Assembly (NCBI GenBank): GCA_035455185.1
Contig: DATIFQ010000058.1
Span: 1-19,675 of the forward strand
Reading direction: 5' to 3'
Source: JAEHDI01 sp035455185
GTDB taxonomy: Bacteria; Acidobacteriota; Terriglobia; Bryobacterales; Bryobacteraceae
Length of the DNA: 19,675 bases
The position numbers and the translations under genes were made by a program. Every line of letters begins with the position of its first letter. Within the stretch, counting starts at the first letter, position 1. The notes beneath the pieces are model-generated. The model made no database searches. It was not told the DNA's origin and saw nothing but the letters and a program-made list of their open reading frames with translations. Below, in pieces: positions 9,001-16,665 of this stretch.

Positions 9001-9300
9001 ATCCGCTTTTTGCACTCGTTCGAGTTCGGCGACGCCCTCCTCAACCTTTCGGGTGCGCAGCAAGGCGAGTCCGTAGTTCACTCGATCAAGGAGAGAGTCG
9101 GGCGCGAGTTCGAGCGCTTTTCGAAACTCATCCACAGCCTCATCGCGGGTCGTTTGGTTTTCATAGAATGCCTTGCCGAGGTTGCGATGTTGCCACAGAC
9201 GCTCTTCCTTCGCACGGGAATCCTCGGAACCGCGCGACACCAGGAGGAAGGCGACAGCCAGCATCGCCGGAAACACGAGAAACCGGAAGCGAGTGCCCAT
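6088..9300 (-). CDS. Exported TPR, FG-GAP repeat and ASPIC/UnbV protein with large C-terminal module
   Basis: The 1070-residue protein begins with a positively charged stretch and one hydrophobic helix (about 7-22), a signal peptide or anchor that places the rest outside the cytoplasm. Residues about 35-200 hold four or five TPR units (for example HTWFNLGVAYKKNGDYPRAI). Residues about 245-560 are FG-GAP/VCBS-type beta-propeller repeats with calcium-loop motifs: DVDGDGLPEL (263), DSNNDGLPEL (307), DFDHDHDADL (353), DVDNDGSIDV (450) and DCDGRPDL (539). Residues about 565-645 match the ASPIC/UnbV domain (VRITWPNGMIQNE). The last 420 residues (about 650-1070, opening with CPMIFTWNGQRFEFITD) form a further module that I cannot name. 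No catalytic motif is apparent, so a binding or scaffolding role at the surface is likely. It follows the glycosidase gene by 66 bases and may share its transcript. Confidence 0.85.
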   Translation of the reverse strand: MGTRFRFLVFPAMLAVAFLLVSRGSEDSRAKEERLWQHRNLGKAFYENQTTRDEAVDEFRKALELAPDSLLDRVNYGLALLRTRKVEEGVAELERVQKADPSIPHTWFNLGVAYKKNGDYPRAIAQFHRMAELVPGEPITHFNLGVLYRYTGKTEDALKEFEIAAKLDPNFAAPLFQIFDTFREAERMQEAGAALKRFQLLKQRQDPDADAEDTNWSYYSEIYEIVDPKDAAREASPPAELKFDGRKLAGTVDAQTAGMIAPDVDGDGLPELLAWSSAGIRMYRNGLPLQQDALASLKDVVSVAAGDSNNDGLPELAVLTGSGPLLFLNEKGTYRKLDVPLPPGRFEKAVWLDFDHDHDADLFLLGERCALLRNIGSGGFDDRTAAFPFVAGHAIDAVAFRLVADTKAIDLLVSYKDRPSVLYKDRLLGNFEAQTLDQLPAGAGSLSSLDVDNDGSIDVVFRLGKSLGVLRNRLGKLERAETGIAVPSGYAFADLETRGLADVIAGQAVYRNQGMLKFAGAAKPAGLPDAVAWLQAEFDCDGRPDLAAVASDGSVLQFMNQTSTENNWVAVTLTGVKNPKLAPGTEVEVKAGTNYQKKVYTGLPLSFGLRNFQQVDAVRITWPNGMIQNETRQPANRMLKFQEAPKLSGSCPMIFTWNGQRFEFITDVLGVAPLGASAGNGQFFAVDHDEYVQIPGRLLVPRDDRYEVRITEELSEVSYLDQARLIAVDHPSNVEIFGNDKWKSPPFPEFRLYGVNHRVYPRRARNHRGRDVLDRLVRRDLRYVDGFARDYEGVAEQHWVELDFGDAARSNRAVLVLNGWVDWADGSTFLKVSQQKSGELQPPYLQVKDERGEWRTVIDNMGMPSGKTKTLAVDLTGKFLSKSREVRIVTSMCVYWDEIFLGEDSSAPEARLTAMDASNADLRFRGFSKVLIHPERKQPERFVYDKVRPVSTWNPTPGWYTRYGDVRELMRVVDDRLVVMGPGDELRLSYDAARLPSLPEGWTRDFLLLVDGWEKDRDANTAYSQTVEPLPFHGMTRYPYGLGERHPDEAYRTQWNTRPALRLIPPLAGD

Positions 9301-9326
9301 GGAAAGGGAGTCCTTATCTCTCGACC

Positions 9327-9332
9327 AGTATA
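9327..9332 (-). promoter_or_regulatory. Possible internal -10 element before the TPR/ASPIC gene
   Basis: The minus strand carries TATACT 26 bases upstream of the TPR/ASPIC ATG, inside the 66-base gap after the glycosidase gene. There is no good -35 hexamer at 16-18 bases. It may allow separate expression of the downstream gene, but the match could be chance. Confidence 0.22.
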
Positions 9333-9366
9333 GACAGGGCGGAGGAGTGACCGTATCAGGAGCGGC

Positions 9367-12039
9367 TCAGAAAGCGAAAAGCCACTGTTTTTCCAAAGGC
9401 GGCAGCTTCCAGCGGACGGTGCCGGCGATTGGGCCGGGTTCGCGGCGTGCATTCACCGGCAGGCCGTCTACCCGGGCGCCCGCGGCCGTGACCAGCGACG
9501 GCTCGACGCCGGCCGGAGTCGAAAGCGATACGGTTGTCCGGCCGCCGCCGCGAGTGCAGTCCACGCGAATCGGTCCGGCGGGCGAGTGAATCGTGCCGGC
9601 TACGGAGTCGAGGCCGCCGGGTTGCGGCCGCACGTCGAAGGCACGGAATCCGGGTGCCGTGGGTTGAACCCCGAGGATGTCGCCGTAGAGAACATAGAGG
9701 ATGACCGGACCGTTCTGACACCAGACGCTGTTCCGGCGCGGCTCCCAGTCCTCGCTGAAGGTGCCGTTCTCGGTGAGCGATACCATCGCCGCCCAGCGCT
9801 CGCGAAGGTCGCGCACTACGGCGTCCGCGCGCCCGTAGCGGCTGAGCGCCCACAATCGCCAACCGCCATTCGCGGGGAAGGAGAAGCCAGCCTTCGAGCG
9901 GGGCCTCTTCAGGTCGAAGACCGGCCCGTTGGAACCGGTGGGCAGATCCGCTAGCACGTTCACCGCGGCGCGTTCCTGGTCCGGAGCGAAAAGTCCGTAG
10001 AGGAGGGCCATGGCCAGCGTGCGTTCGTGGAGGCGCAACTCGCCGTCCTTGCGCACGCGAGGAAGATTGTCCACGAACAAACCGTGTTCGGCGGACCAGA
10101 AGTGCCTTCGTACCGTCTCCGCCACTTCGGACGCACGGCGGCGGGCCAGAGCGGCGTGTTTTGAGTCGCCAAGCCAGTCCGCCATGCGGGCGATGCCTTC
10201 GAGTAGATAGCCGATGTAGTAGATGTTGAGCGATGCCTGCTTGTCGATCTCCGCGAGGAAGCCTCGGTGGTCGATCCATACACTGTTGCGGACCCATTCC
10301 GTCACGGGAAGGAGTCCGTCGCGGCCGACATTGGAGGCCAGGAATTGGTCAAAGCGCAGAAAACGAGGGTAGAGGCTCTCGATCGCGGTTTTGTCGCCGG
10401 AGTACAGGTAGTAGTTAGCGGCGGAGATGACAAAGCCGAGGCCATGGTCGAGAATCGGTCCCCACTTGGTTAGCTTGAGACTCTTCTGCCAAAGGCGCGC
10501 GCAACGGTCCCACGCGGGCCAACTGTCCATGAACCACCCCTCGTCGTTCTGGCCCTGCGCGAACGTTTCGAGCATCCGCCGGGGCTGGCGGTACTCGCCG
10601 AACGCGCAATAGGAGACGAGCTTGGCATGGTCCACATCACCGGCGTACTGCTGCCGCTCGCGGGTGATGTTGTCCATCAGAGTGTCCTGCGACGTGATGA
10701 GGTGCGTGGTGATGGCGCCGCGGATGGCGCGGTTGATGGCTTCGTCGGAGGTGGTGACGTCCGGCTGTTGCGGGTAAGGATAGAGCCGCTGGGTGACGCC
10801 GCACTCGAGAATTTCGACCGGGGCTTCGCAGCCGCGGACGGCGAGTTGAAGGTGTCGAACTACATCCCAATCGAAGGCCTCGTAGTACGTCTCTCCTTCC
10901 CGAGCGGTGACGCGAATCCACTGGCCATAGTTGGGATTGGTGCGGAGGAGGAGTCTGCCCGGCTCCTGCGATTCGAGGAACAGCATCTCAAGAACACTTC
11001 CGGCGGGCGCACGGAAGCGGACGAAGGGATAGCCGGCCACTTCGCCTTCGAAGTCGAACGTCACGACGGCCGAGCGCTTTCCCGGCGCCGCAAGGCGAAG
11101 AGGAAACGGGCCGGCAGAGGAGCGATTCAGCACGACTGAAGGGGTTTCCTGTTCGGTGAAGGCATCGGGTGGAAAGCAGTCGAAGTATTCCCCGGCAGGC
11201 ACTTGCCAATCGACCCAACCGGAAGCGGTGAGTCTTTCAGGATGGACAACGCGCTCGGTCATCAACGGGATGGTGCGGGGTTCGATTCGCCAGTCATCGT
11301 GGAAACCTTCGGGAGACAGCTCCGTGAGCAAGGGCCGTCCGGGAGGAATGTCCCGGACGGCGGCAGGGCGCCAGCCGGAGGCGTCGAAACCGGCCTCATT
11401 CCAGCCGTACGGATACTCGCGGGCATCGAACTCTTCCTGAAGGGCCCGCAGGTACCAGCGCTGATAGTTGCCGGCAGGCCAGGACCGGGCACGATGCGAC
11501 TGCCAGGAGTCGCCGGTCAGCAGCTCGAGCGCACCGCCGGCGGTGGGGATCTCCGCCTGGAAGAGGAAGCCCGCACAAGCCGGATTGCCAACCGGGGTTC
11601 CGGGAACATACGTACCATCGCCTCCGCCGAACGAACACACGAGGCCGCCGATGACGTTCTGGCCTGGCCGCAGGTGCGGAGCGAGATCGACCGGGTCGAC
11701 GTCCCAATATCGCGGGTCGCAGGGAGCGGGGCCGCGCTGGACGAATCGCCCGTTGATGTAAAGCATGTAGCGGCTGTTCCCGGATACCCAGCCTGTCGCC
11801 TTGGCGGGCGCCTGCGCGAGTTCGAACTCTTTGCGGAAGAAAACGAACGTACAGGGGAGCGTGCGCCGCTCCGGGAACCAGATCCAGCGGGCCTTCCAGT
11901 CAACCGTCGCCGGCGCGGGCGCAGCGGGGCTGACGGCGGCCGGTTCAGCGACCGCCGGGAGTCCGAGGATAGCGGGCGCGGAGACACCGGCCCCGAGAAA
12001 CTGGCGGCGGGATGGCCGCGTAGCTGAATCGCTGCTCAT
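9367..12039 (-). CDS. Tat-exported alpha-L-rhamnosidase-like (GH78-type) glycoside hydrolase
   Basis: The 890-residue product starts at the ATG at 12039, which puts a twin-arginine signal (SRRQFLGAG, residues 10-18, then an Ala-rich stretch to AVAEPA) at the N-terminus; a longer frame from 12111 would overlap the MFS gene. GAGG precedes the ATG by 6 bases. An N-terminal beta-sandwich region (WIWFPE, YMLYINGRFVQRGP) resembles the rhamnosidase N-domain. The six-hairpin (alpha/alpha)6 barrel follows, with MDNITRERQQYAGD at about 455-468, the region where GH78 enzymes place their acidic catalytic residues. The C-terminal beta-domain shows the usual FRAFDVRPQPGGL and IHSPAGPIRV pattern. It probably cleaves terminal rhamnose or a similar sugar from plant polysaccharide or glycosides outside the cytoplasm. 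The upstream permease, 7 bases away, supports a sugar role; exact specificity is not known. Confidence 0.8.
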   Translation of the reverse strand: MSSDSATRPSRRQFLGAGVSAPAILGLPAVAEPAAVSPAAPAPATVDWKARWIWFPERRTLPCTFVFFRKEFELAQAPAKATGWVSGNSRYMLYINGRFVQRGPAPCDPRYWDVDPVDLAPHLRPGQNVIGGLVCSFGGGDGTYVPGTPVGNPACAGFLFQAEIPTAGGALELLTGDSWQSHRARSWPAGNYQRWYLRALQEEFDAREYPYGWNEAGFDASGWRPAAVRDIPPGRPLLTELSPEGFHDDWRIEPRTIPLMTERVVHPERLTASGWVDWQVPAGEYFDCFPPDAFTEQETPSVVLNRSSAGPFPLRLAAPGKRSAVVTFDFEGEVAGYPFVRFRAPAGSVLEMLFLESQEPGRLLLRTNPNYGQWIRVTAREGETYYEAFDWDVVRHLQLAVRGCEAPVEILECGVTQRLYPYPQQPDVTTSDEAINRAIRGAITTHLITSQDTLMDNITRERQQYAGDVDHAKLVSYCAFGEYRQPRRMLETFAQGQNDEGWFMDSWPAWDRCARLWQKSLKLTKWGPILDHGLGFVISAANYYLYSGDKTAIESLYPRFLRFDQFLASNVGRDGLLPVTEWVRNSVWIDHRGFLAEIDKQASLNIYYIGYLLEGIARMADWLGDSKHAALARRRASEVAETVRRHFWSAEHGLFVDNLPRVRKDGELRLHERTLAMALLYGLFAPDQERAAVNVLADLPTGSNGPVFDLKRPRSKAGFSFPANGGWRLWALSRYGRADAVVRDLRERWAAMVSLTENGTFSEDWEPRRNSVWCQNGPVILYVLYGDILGVQPTAPGFRAFDVRPQPGGLDSVAGTIHSPAGPIRVDCTRGGGRTTVSLSTPAGVEPSLVTAAGARVDGLPVNARREPGPIAGTVRWKLPPLEKQWLFAF

Positions 12040-12046
12040 GGACGCC

Positions 12047-13363
12047 TCACGCAACCGCGGGCTGTTTTTTACTGTCGCGGACCAGGATGAACACCAGCAA
12101 AGTCGCCACAAGCGGCACGAAGCTGGCCACGACGAGGATCGGCTCGAACGAGTAGCGGTCCGAAACCCAGCCGATCAGGAACGTCGAAATGATTGTGCCG
12201 ATGCCCGCGCCGGTGCCGCTCATCCCGCTGACGGAAGCCACCGTGCTGCTCGGATAAAGGTCCGACGGCAATGAGAGCGCCATGGTGGACCAGGCGGCAT
12301 AGGCGAAGGTCGAGATCGCGAACAGCGTGATGATCAGGGAGAATTTCGAAACGAAGACGACCGGAATCAGAAGCGCCATGCCGATACCGCAGATGAGGAT
12401 GACGAACTTTCTCGCGCGGAGCACAGGCCAGCCCCGCTGGATCAGATAGCTCGAGAAGCCGCCGCCGAAGAAGTTGCCCAAGTCGGCAGCCAGGAATGGC
12501 ACCCAAAAACCGATGAGCGTGTTCTCGAGCTTGAAGCCTTTGGAGACTAGGTAGATCGCGAACCAGTCCGTGATGAAGAACCAGACCGGATCGGTGAGCG
12601 AACGGCCGAGGATGATACCCCAGGTCTGTTTCAGGCCGAGCAAGCTGCGCCAGGAGGCGGGCCGTTGGCCGGCGTCGCCGTCTTGGCGAAGCGCGCGAGT
12701 TTCCGTCTCCTGCTCTTCCCGTTTCGACTTGAGAATCATGTCGCGCTCTTCGGCGCTGAGATTCGGGTGTGATTCCGGAGGATGGTAGAACGCCCGCCAG
12801 ATCAGTACCCAGATCAAGCCGAGGATACCCACGAAGATGAACGCGGGTCGCCAGCTTCCGAACGTAGTATAGAGCCAGATGACGAGAAACGGCGCGATAG
12901 CGCCTCCAACCGAGGAACCGCTGTCAAACAGCGCAACCGCCCATCCGCGTTCCGACTTCGGGAACCACTCGGCGACGGTCTTGGCAGCTCCCGGCCAGTT
13001 GGCCGACTCGCCGGAACCGGAGAGGAACCGGAAGAATGAGAAGCTCTTCAGTCCGGACGCCGTCGAAACCAGCATCGCGACCAGCGAATACCAGGTGACG
13101 GAAATCATCAGCCCGCGCCGGGAGCCAAGCCAATCGAGAAAACGGCCGGAGAGCGTTTGTCCAAAGGCATAGGCAACGCGGAAGCTGATCACGATGAGGG
13201 CGAAATCGGAATTCGTCCAGGTGAATTCCTTCTTGAGGAACGGCGCCATCACGGAAAGTGTCTGGCGATCGATGTAGTTGATCACAGTGGATGCGAAAAG
13301 TAGTCCACCGATCCACCAACGGAGATGGCGGATGGTCCTATGCTTCTTTGGCTGATCGAGCAA
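12047..13363 (-). CDS. MFS transporter, anion:cation symporter (hexuronate/sugar-acid) type
   Basis: The 438-residue permease has about twelve hydrophobic helices split by a charged central loop (AEERDMILKSKREEQETE). The first helix ends in INYIDRQTLSVMAP, the signature seen in ExuT/GudP-like anion:cation symporters that import hexuronates, glucarate or related acids with protons. I place the start at a TTG at 13363: GGGAG lies 8 bases upstream, and the next ATG falls inside helix 1 and would destroy it. The open frame continues to 13735, but that part lacks helices and overlaps the divergent serine hydrolase gene. The stop lies 7 bases before the glycosidase ATG, so the two are co-translated. 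The pairing suggests uptake of an acidic or neutral sugar released by the exported glycosidase. Confidence 0.88.
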   Translation of the reverse strand: MLDQPKKHRTIRHLRWWIGGLLFASTVINYIDRQTLSVMAPFLKKEFTWTNSDFALIVISFRVAYAFGQTLSGRFLDWLGSRRGLMISVTWYSLVAMLVSTASGLKSFSFFRFLSGSGESANWPGAAKTVAEWFPKSERGWAVALFDSGSSVGGAIAPFLVIWLYTTFGSWRPAFIFVGILGLIWVLIWRAFYHPPESHPNLSAEERDMILKSKREEQETETRALRQDGDAGQRPASWRSLLGLKQTWGIILGRSLTDPVWFFITDWFAIYLVSKGFKLENTLIGFWVPFLAADLGNFFGGGFSSYLIQRGWPVLRARKFVILICGIGMALLIPVVFVSKFSLIITLFAISTFAYAAWSTMALSLPSDLYPSSTVASVSGMSGTGAGIGTIISTFLIGWVSDRYSFEPILVVASFVPLVATLLVFILVRDSKKQPAVA

Positions 13364-13448
13364 AGTATTGGCTCCCTGGAGGCGCTGGATGTCCGTGGGA
13401 CAGACCCTACATGATATCGAAGCGCCGCTTTCCGGGTATAGTCGAAAG
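13364..13448. promoter_or_regulatory. Divergent control region with a small palindrome
   Basis: These 85 bases separate the MFS gene (minus) from the serine hydrolase (plus), so both promoters should lie here or in the gene ends. A palindrome TGTCC-GTG-GGACA (13390-13402) lies 27 bases upstream of the MFS TTG and could be an operator or leader hairpin. On the plus strand TATAGT (13437-13442) stands only 6 bases before the hydrolase ATG. If it is a -10, the hydrolase mRNA would be nearly leaderless. No strong -35 is visible in either direction. Confidence 0.35.
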
Positions 13449-14480
13449 ATGCTCCGGAGGGATTTTCTAGCGGCGATGACGGCGTTTCTCAAGAGCGATA
13501 AGGTCGAAGAGGCGGCTCGCTTGATCGAGCGGGCGACGGAGTCGGGTGAAGTGTCGGCTGCGGTTCTACGCGTCCAGCACGGAGGCGACGTTTTCTCCCG
13601 GGCTTTCGGCAAGGCGAAGACGCCCGAGACGGTATTTCTGATCGCATCGATCACCAAGCCGATGACGGCGACGGGCGTGATGGTCCTGGCGGATCGCGGG
13701 ATGCTCTCCCTCTCCGACCCGGTGCGGAAATTCATTCCGGAGTTTCAAGGCGGGGACCGCGACTCCATGACGATTCGCCATCTGCTGACGCACACGTCGG
13801 GATTGCCGGACATGCTGCCGGAGAATATCGAACTGCGCAAGCGCTTCTCGCCGTTGAGCGAGTTCGTGAGCGGCGTCGTTCGGACGCCGTTGCTCTTCAA
13901 ACCGGGCGCCCGCGTACAGTATCAGAGCATGGGTATCCTGCTGGCGTCGGAGATCGCCCGGCGAGTTACGGACACCGCATTTCCGGAGTTTCTGAGGAAA
14001 GAAGTTTTTGTGCCCCTCGGTATGAATCGGACCTCCCTCGGGCTCGGCAGCCGCAAGATTCCCGATACCGCGATTTGCCAGGTGGCGGAGGAGAAATGGG
14101 GCTGGAACAGCACGTACTGGCGGAATCTCGGCGCACCATGGGGAGGGGCCCATTCGACCGCCGTGGACATCAATCGCTTTCTTCGCAGTTTTGCGAAGCC
14201 GGATGGAAAAGTGCTGAAACCGGAGACCGCTAGGTCCATGGTGACGCCGCAGACGAAGTTTCCGGGCGAGTCGTACGGCTTCGGCTGGCGGACAACTCGC
14301 GGTGGGTTCGGGCGTGCCTGCTCAGAGCGGACATACGGCCATGCCGGGGCCACCGGCACGCTGTGCTGGCTGGATCCGGATGCAGACCTGAGTTTTGTGG
14401 TGCTCACTACGAAGCCGTTGGACGCATCCGAAAAGACCCTGCTGCATCCTGTCTCCGACCTGGTTTCGGAGGCGCGCTAG
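13449..14480 (+). CDS. Beta-lactamase-fold serine hydrolase (class C / EstB type)
   Basis: The 343-residue protein has the motifs of the class C beta-lactamase/esterase/D-aminopeptidase group. SITK (67-70) carries the nucleophilic Ser67 and the general base Lys70. YQS (158-160) fills the Tyr-X-Asn/Ser position, and HAG (298-300) stands in for the KTG triad. The family hallmark HTSGLP (115-120) is present. Such enzymes act as esterases, peptidases or lactamases, and true beta-lactam resistance should not be assumed. I prefer the ATG at 13449. The frame is open upstream to a TTG at 13368, but that extension has no recognisable domain. The N-terminus MLRRDFLAA looks like the start of a Tat signal, but no hydrophobic stretch follows, so export is doubtful. 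No clear ribosome site precedes the ATG. galT follows after 27 bases. Confidence 0.87.
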   Translation: MLRRDFLAAMTAFLKSDKVEEAARLIERATESGEVSAAVLRVQHGGDVFSRAFGKAKTPETVFLIASITKPMTATGVMVLADRGMLSLSDPVRKFIPEFQGGDRDSMTIRHLLTHTSGLPDMLPENIELRKRFSPLSEFVSGVVRTPLLFKPGARVQYQSMGILLASEIARRVTDTAFPEFLRKEVFVPLGMNRTSLGLGSRKIPDTAICQVAEEKWGWNSTYWRNLGAPWGGAHSTAVDINRFLRSFAKPDGKVLKPETARSMVTPQTKFPGESYGFGWRTTRGGFGRACSERTYGHAGATGTLCWLDPDADLSFVVLTTKPLDASEKTLLHPVSDLVSEAR

Positions 14481-14507
14481 AATCGTGCATTCGGAGGCAA
14501 TCCCAAG

Positions 14508-15563
14508 TTGACCGACTGGAGGCAGCATCCGCATCGCCGCTTCAATCCGTTGATCCGCGAATGGGTCCTCGTCTCACCGCACCGGACACAACGGCCGTGG
14601 CAAGGCCAGGTTGAGAGACACCCCCAGCCCGCGGACCAAACTTACGATCCGAATTGCTACCTGTGCCCGGGCAACGAGCGCGCACGGGGGGCGAGGAATC
14701 CGAACTACGAGCATACGTTTGTCTTCGAGAACGATTTCGCCGCCATGCGGCCGGATACGCCGTTCTTCGAGTCCGACCAGGGCGGGCTGATGACGGTACG
14801 CAGCGAGCGTGGCGTCTGCCGGGTGGTGTGCTTCTCACCGGATCACAGCCTGACGCTCTCGCGCATGACGCGACCGGACATCCGGCGGGTCGTTGATGTG
14901 TGGGCGGAGCAATACTTCGAACTCGCGGGCATCGACTGGCTGAACTACGTGCAGATCTTCGAAAACCGCGGAGAGATGATGGGATGCAGTAACCCTCATC
15001 CGCACTGCCAGATCTGGGCGAATGAGGCGCTGCCCAACGAGGTCTCCAAGGAGCAGGAGGCGCAGGCCGAATATCGAAGCGCGAACGGTTCCTGCCTGTT
15101 GTGCGACTACCTCACTATGGAGTGGAAAGCGGGCGAGCGCCTGGTCTGCGAGAACGACGAATTTGCAGCGTTCGTGCCGTTCTGGGCCGTCTGGCCGTTT
15201 GAGACGCTGGTCGTCAGCAAGGCCCATGCAACGGGACTCGACGAACTCGACCCTTCGCAACGGGACAGGCTGGCGGACATCCTGAAGCGAGTGACCACGC
15301 GCTACGACAACCTGTTCGAGACATCGTTCCCGAACACGATGGGATTCCACCAGCGGCCCACCGACGGGCAGGCACATCAGGAGTGGCACTTGCACATTCA
15401 CTTCTACCCGCCGCTTCTGCGCTCGGCGACCGTCCGGAAGTTCATGGTGGGCTATGAGATGCTGGCGAGCCCGCAACGGGACATCACGGCGGAGAGCGCG
15501 GCCGAACGATTGCGCGGGGTCGGCGAACGGCACTACCTGAACGACGGCGCTCACGAAGCCTGA
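14508..15563 (+). CDS. galT: Galactose-1-phosphate uridylyltransferase
   Basis: The 351-residue product matches the usual length of GalT, the Leloir-pathway enzyme that swaps UMP between UDP-glucose and galactose-1-phosphate. It shows the family metal and catalytic residues at E. coli-like numbers. Zinc ligands are Cys50 and Cys53 (CYLC), His113 and His164. The nucleophile His166 lies in HPHCQ (164-168), where the fourth residue is Cys instead of the common Gly. The second metal site has His281 (FHQRP) and His296/His298 (HLHIHF), with a Glu near 178-182. The start is a TTG at 14508, ten bases after a GGAGG; later ATGs would remove the HRRFNPL N-terminal motif. It lies between a serine hydrolase and a MtaA-like gene in one apparent operon. 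No galK or galE is in view, so its pathway partners must be elsewhere. Confidence 0.95.
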   Translation: MTDWRQHPHRRFNPLIREWVLVSPHRTQRPWQGQVERHPQPADQTYDPNCYLCPGNERARGARNPNYEHTFVFENDFAAMRPDTPFFESDQGGLMTVRSERGVCRVVCFSPDHSLTLSRMTRPDIRRVVDVWAEQYFELAGIDWLNYVQIFENRGEMMGCSNPHPHCQIWANEALPNEVSKEQEAQAEYRSANGSCLLCDYLTMEWKAGERLVCENDEFAAFVPFWAVWPFETLVVSKAHATGLDELDPSQRDRLADILKRVTTRYDNLFETSFPNTMGFHQRPTDGQAHQEWHLHIHFYPPLLRSATVRKFMVGYEMLASPQRDITAESAAERLRGVGERHYLNDGAHEA

Positions 15564-15594
15564 ATGCCGCAACGGCCGTGAGATACTGGCCGGG

Positions 15595-16662
15595 ATGGAA
15601 CGGCAATTCTACTTGAGCCTGGCGGCCCGCGGCCTGCGGATGCCGATCGGGACGGATCTCGTTCTTCACGAACACGATGATCCGGAGGCGATCATGCGAA
15701 ACGGGAGGCGGCTTGGTCAGGTTATGGCAACCGCCGCCCGGCGCTATCGGACGCCGCTCGCCGTTCCTTTGATGGATCTTCGCCTCGAAAAGGCTGACCT
15801 GTTGCGGACGTTGGGCGTGGCCGAGTCAGAGGTGGACACTTTCCACTTCAGCGCCGCACCGGGGGAGGAATCACTCGCGAAGGTCGAAGCGGCCATGGAT
15901 GCGCCGTTCAGCCAGAGGAACCAGGCGAACATCGACTCGATCGCTTACATCGCCCAGGAAACCGACCTCGTGCCGGTCGGCATGGCAATCGGCCCATTTT
16001 CCCTTTCCACCAAGCTGATGGCGGACCCGATCACGCCGATCGCCATGGCCGGCACAGGTTTGACCGCCGAGGAGGATAGCGGTGTGCTGATGGCAGAGCG
16101 CTGCCTGGCTCTCGCCGAGATGGCCGTCTCCAGATCGATTCAGGCCCAGGTTCGCGCAGGTGCGAAGGCGGTCATTATCTGTGAGCCCGCAGCGAACATC
16201 GTGTACCTGTCGCCGAAGCAGATAGAGGCCGGCTCGGACATTTTCGAGCGGTTCGTCATGGGACCGGACTTGCGTCTGAAGCGGCGCCTTTCCGATGTGG
16301 GCGCCGACCTGATCTTCCACGATTGCGGCGAACTCACCGCGCAAATGGTGCGGGAGTTCGCCAACCGGCTCGATCCGGTGATTCTCAGTTTCGGCAGCTC
16401 ACGGAAGCTGTGGGAGGACGCGGCACTCGTGCCGAAGCACGTCGTGCTTTACGGGAATCTTCCCACCAAGAGCTTTTACTCCGACGCCGCCATGCCGGTC
16501 GAACAGGTCAGCGAACTGACCAACGAGTTGACCGACAAGATGCACGCCAGCGGACATCCGCACATCCTCGGGTCGGAGTGCGACGTGCTGCATGTGCCGG
16601 AGGCCGCGGCGACGATCCGCCGAAAGGTGGAAGCGATGCTGGACTCCACTTCGCTGCGATGA
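15595..16662 (+). CDS. MtaA/CmuA-like zinc methyltransferase of the uroporphyrinogen decarboxylase superfamily
   Basis: The 355-residue protein has the TIM-barrel layout of the HemE/MtaA superfamily. His242 and Cys244 (FHDCGEL) plus Cys329 (GSECDV) form the His-X-Cys...Cys zinc site that MtaA/MtbA-type enzymes use to activate a thiol for methyl transfer from a corrinoid protein. HemE decarboxylases lack this site, so a heme-synthesis role is unlikely. Other typical stretches are MAIGPFSLSTKLM (near 123-135) and ICEPAANIVYLSPKQ (near 190). No corrinoid-binding protein, reactivase or CoM-type gene is nearby, so the methyl donor and acceptor are unknown. Members of this group are common in soil bacteria without known substrates. 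It starts 31 bases after galT without a strong ribosome site and ends 3 bases before the convergent amidohydrolase stop. Confidence 0.82.
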   Translation: MERQFYLSLAARGLRMPIGTDLVLHEHDDPEAIMRNGRRLGQVMATAARRYRTPLAVPLMDLRLEKADLLRTLGVAESEVDTFHFSAAPGEESLAKVEAAMDAPFSQRNQANIDSIAYIAQETDLVPVGMAIGPFSLSTKLMADPITPIAMAGTGLTAEEDSGVLMAERCLALAEMAVSRSIQAQVRAGAKAVIICEPAANIVYLSPKQIEAGSDIFERFVMGPDLRLKRRLSDVGADLIFHDCGELTAQMVREFANRLDPVILSFGSSRKLWEDAALVPKHVVLYGNLPTKSFYSDAAMPVEQVSELTNELTDKMHASGHPHILGSECDVLHVPEAAATIRRKVEAMLDSTSLR

Positions 16663-16665
16663 CCG

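Noticed and set aside
13364..13735. N-terminal extension of the MFS gene by 124 codons
   Set aside because: It overlaps the divergent serine hydrolase, has no helices, and a TTG with a good ribosome site directly precedes helix 1.
13449..14480. Beta-lactam resistance gene
   Set aside because: The motifs define only the broad serine hydrolase family; HAG replaces KTG, and the neighbours are metabolic.
15595..16662. Uroporphyrinogen decarboxylase HemE for heme synthesis
   Set aside because: The zinc-site residues of the MtaA group are present and the context has no tetrapyrrole genes.
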